Source: Mageeibacillus sp. UBA1255 (GTDB lineage: Bacteria; Bacillota; Clostridia; UBA1212; UBA1255). From it: 13,398 nt of DNA. The position numbers and the translations under genes are program-made. Under the pieces are notes generated by a model that made no database searches, was not told the origin of the DNA, and worked only from the letters and a program-made list of their open reading frames with translations. Of this stretch, positions 13,337 through 13,398 are shown piece after piece. Numbering within the stretch: the first letter of the stretch is position 1; every line of letters begins with the position of its first letter. Where the stretch lies: assembly GCA_002308795.1 (NCBI GenBank), contig DBVV01000094.1, forward strand, positions 4,233 to 17,630, read 5' to 3'.

Positions 13337-13398
13337 TCCGGTCTGAACTTTAAACTCACAAAAAAAGGGCTGTCCTTAGGCGGGTGCTCATAAGAAAG

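Noticed and set aside
13356..13398. A7 followed by a GC-rich segment after the permease, which could be the first arm of a terminator hairpin.
   Set aside because: The matching second arm is not in the window, so it cannot be confirmed.

Overview
The window most likely comes from an uncultured or little-studied member of the Bacillota, class Clostridia (inference). The main evidence is a PolC-type replicative DNA polymerase III alpha subunit. Strong GGAGG ribosome sites, near-consensus sigma-A promoters, an HPr-family protein with the regulatory serine but no active-site histidine, and a GH127-type glycosidase also fit a fermentative gut or rumen Clostridium-like organism. I see no mobile element, rRNA, tRNA or CRISPR array. 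No stretch longer than about 300 bases lacks a gene.

Left third (55-3489, all minus strand): a four-gene operon read right to left from a near-perfect promoter (TTGACA, 17 bp, TATTAT at 3548-3576). It encodes a 99-residue helical protein of unknown function, a BspA-like leucine-rich-repeat protein, a MoaA-like radical SAM enzyme, and a protein with a metallopeptidase-like HEVFH domain plus a von Willebrand A domain. The genes abut or overlap (1 bp gap, 32 bp overlap, 16 bp gap) and are probably translationally coupled. I do not recognise this combination as a named system. The operon may continue past the left edge.

Middle (3614-8704, minus strand): a second operon with its own promoter at 8676-8704. 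It runs polC, then a free methionine-(R)-sulfoxide reductase (msrC), then a single-pass membrane protein of unknown function. The polymerase is unusual. It lacks the DnaQ-like exonuclease that is normally inserted in the PHP domain of PolC, keeps all nine PHP metal ligands, and has a cut-down N-terminal domain joined by a low-complexity linker.

Right third: a minus-strand two-span membrane protein of unknown function (8797-9630) ends in a hairpin terminator. It diverges from a plus-strand GH127/DUF1680-like glycosidase (start chosen at 9884). Their two promoters stand back to back, with both -35 hexamers inside the arms of one inverted repeat. Next comes a Crh-like HPr homologue (11600-11836) with a consensus promoter and a terminator. 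It is followed closely by an NCS2 uracil/xanthine permease (11903-13336) with no clear promoter of its own.

The most notable points are the exonuclease-less PolC, the LRR/radical SAM/VWA operon, and the symmetric divergent promoter region.
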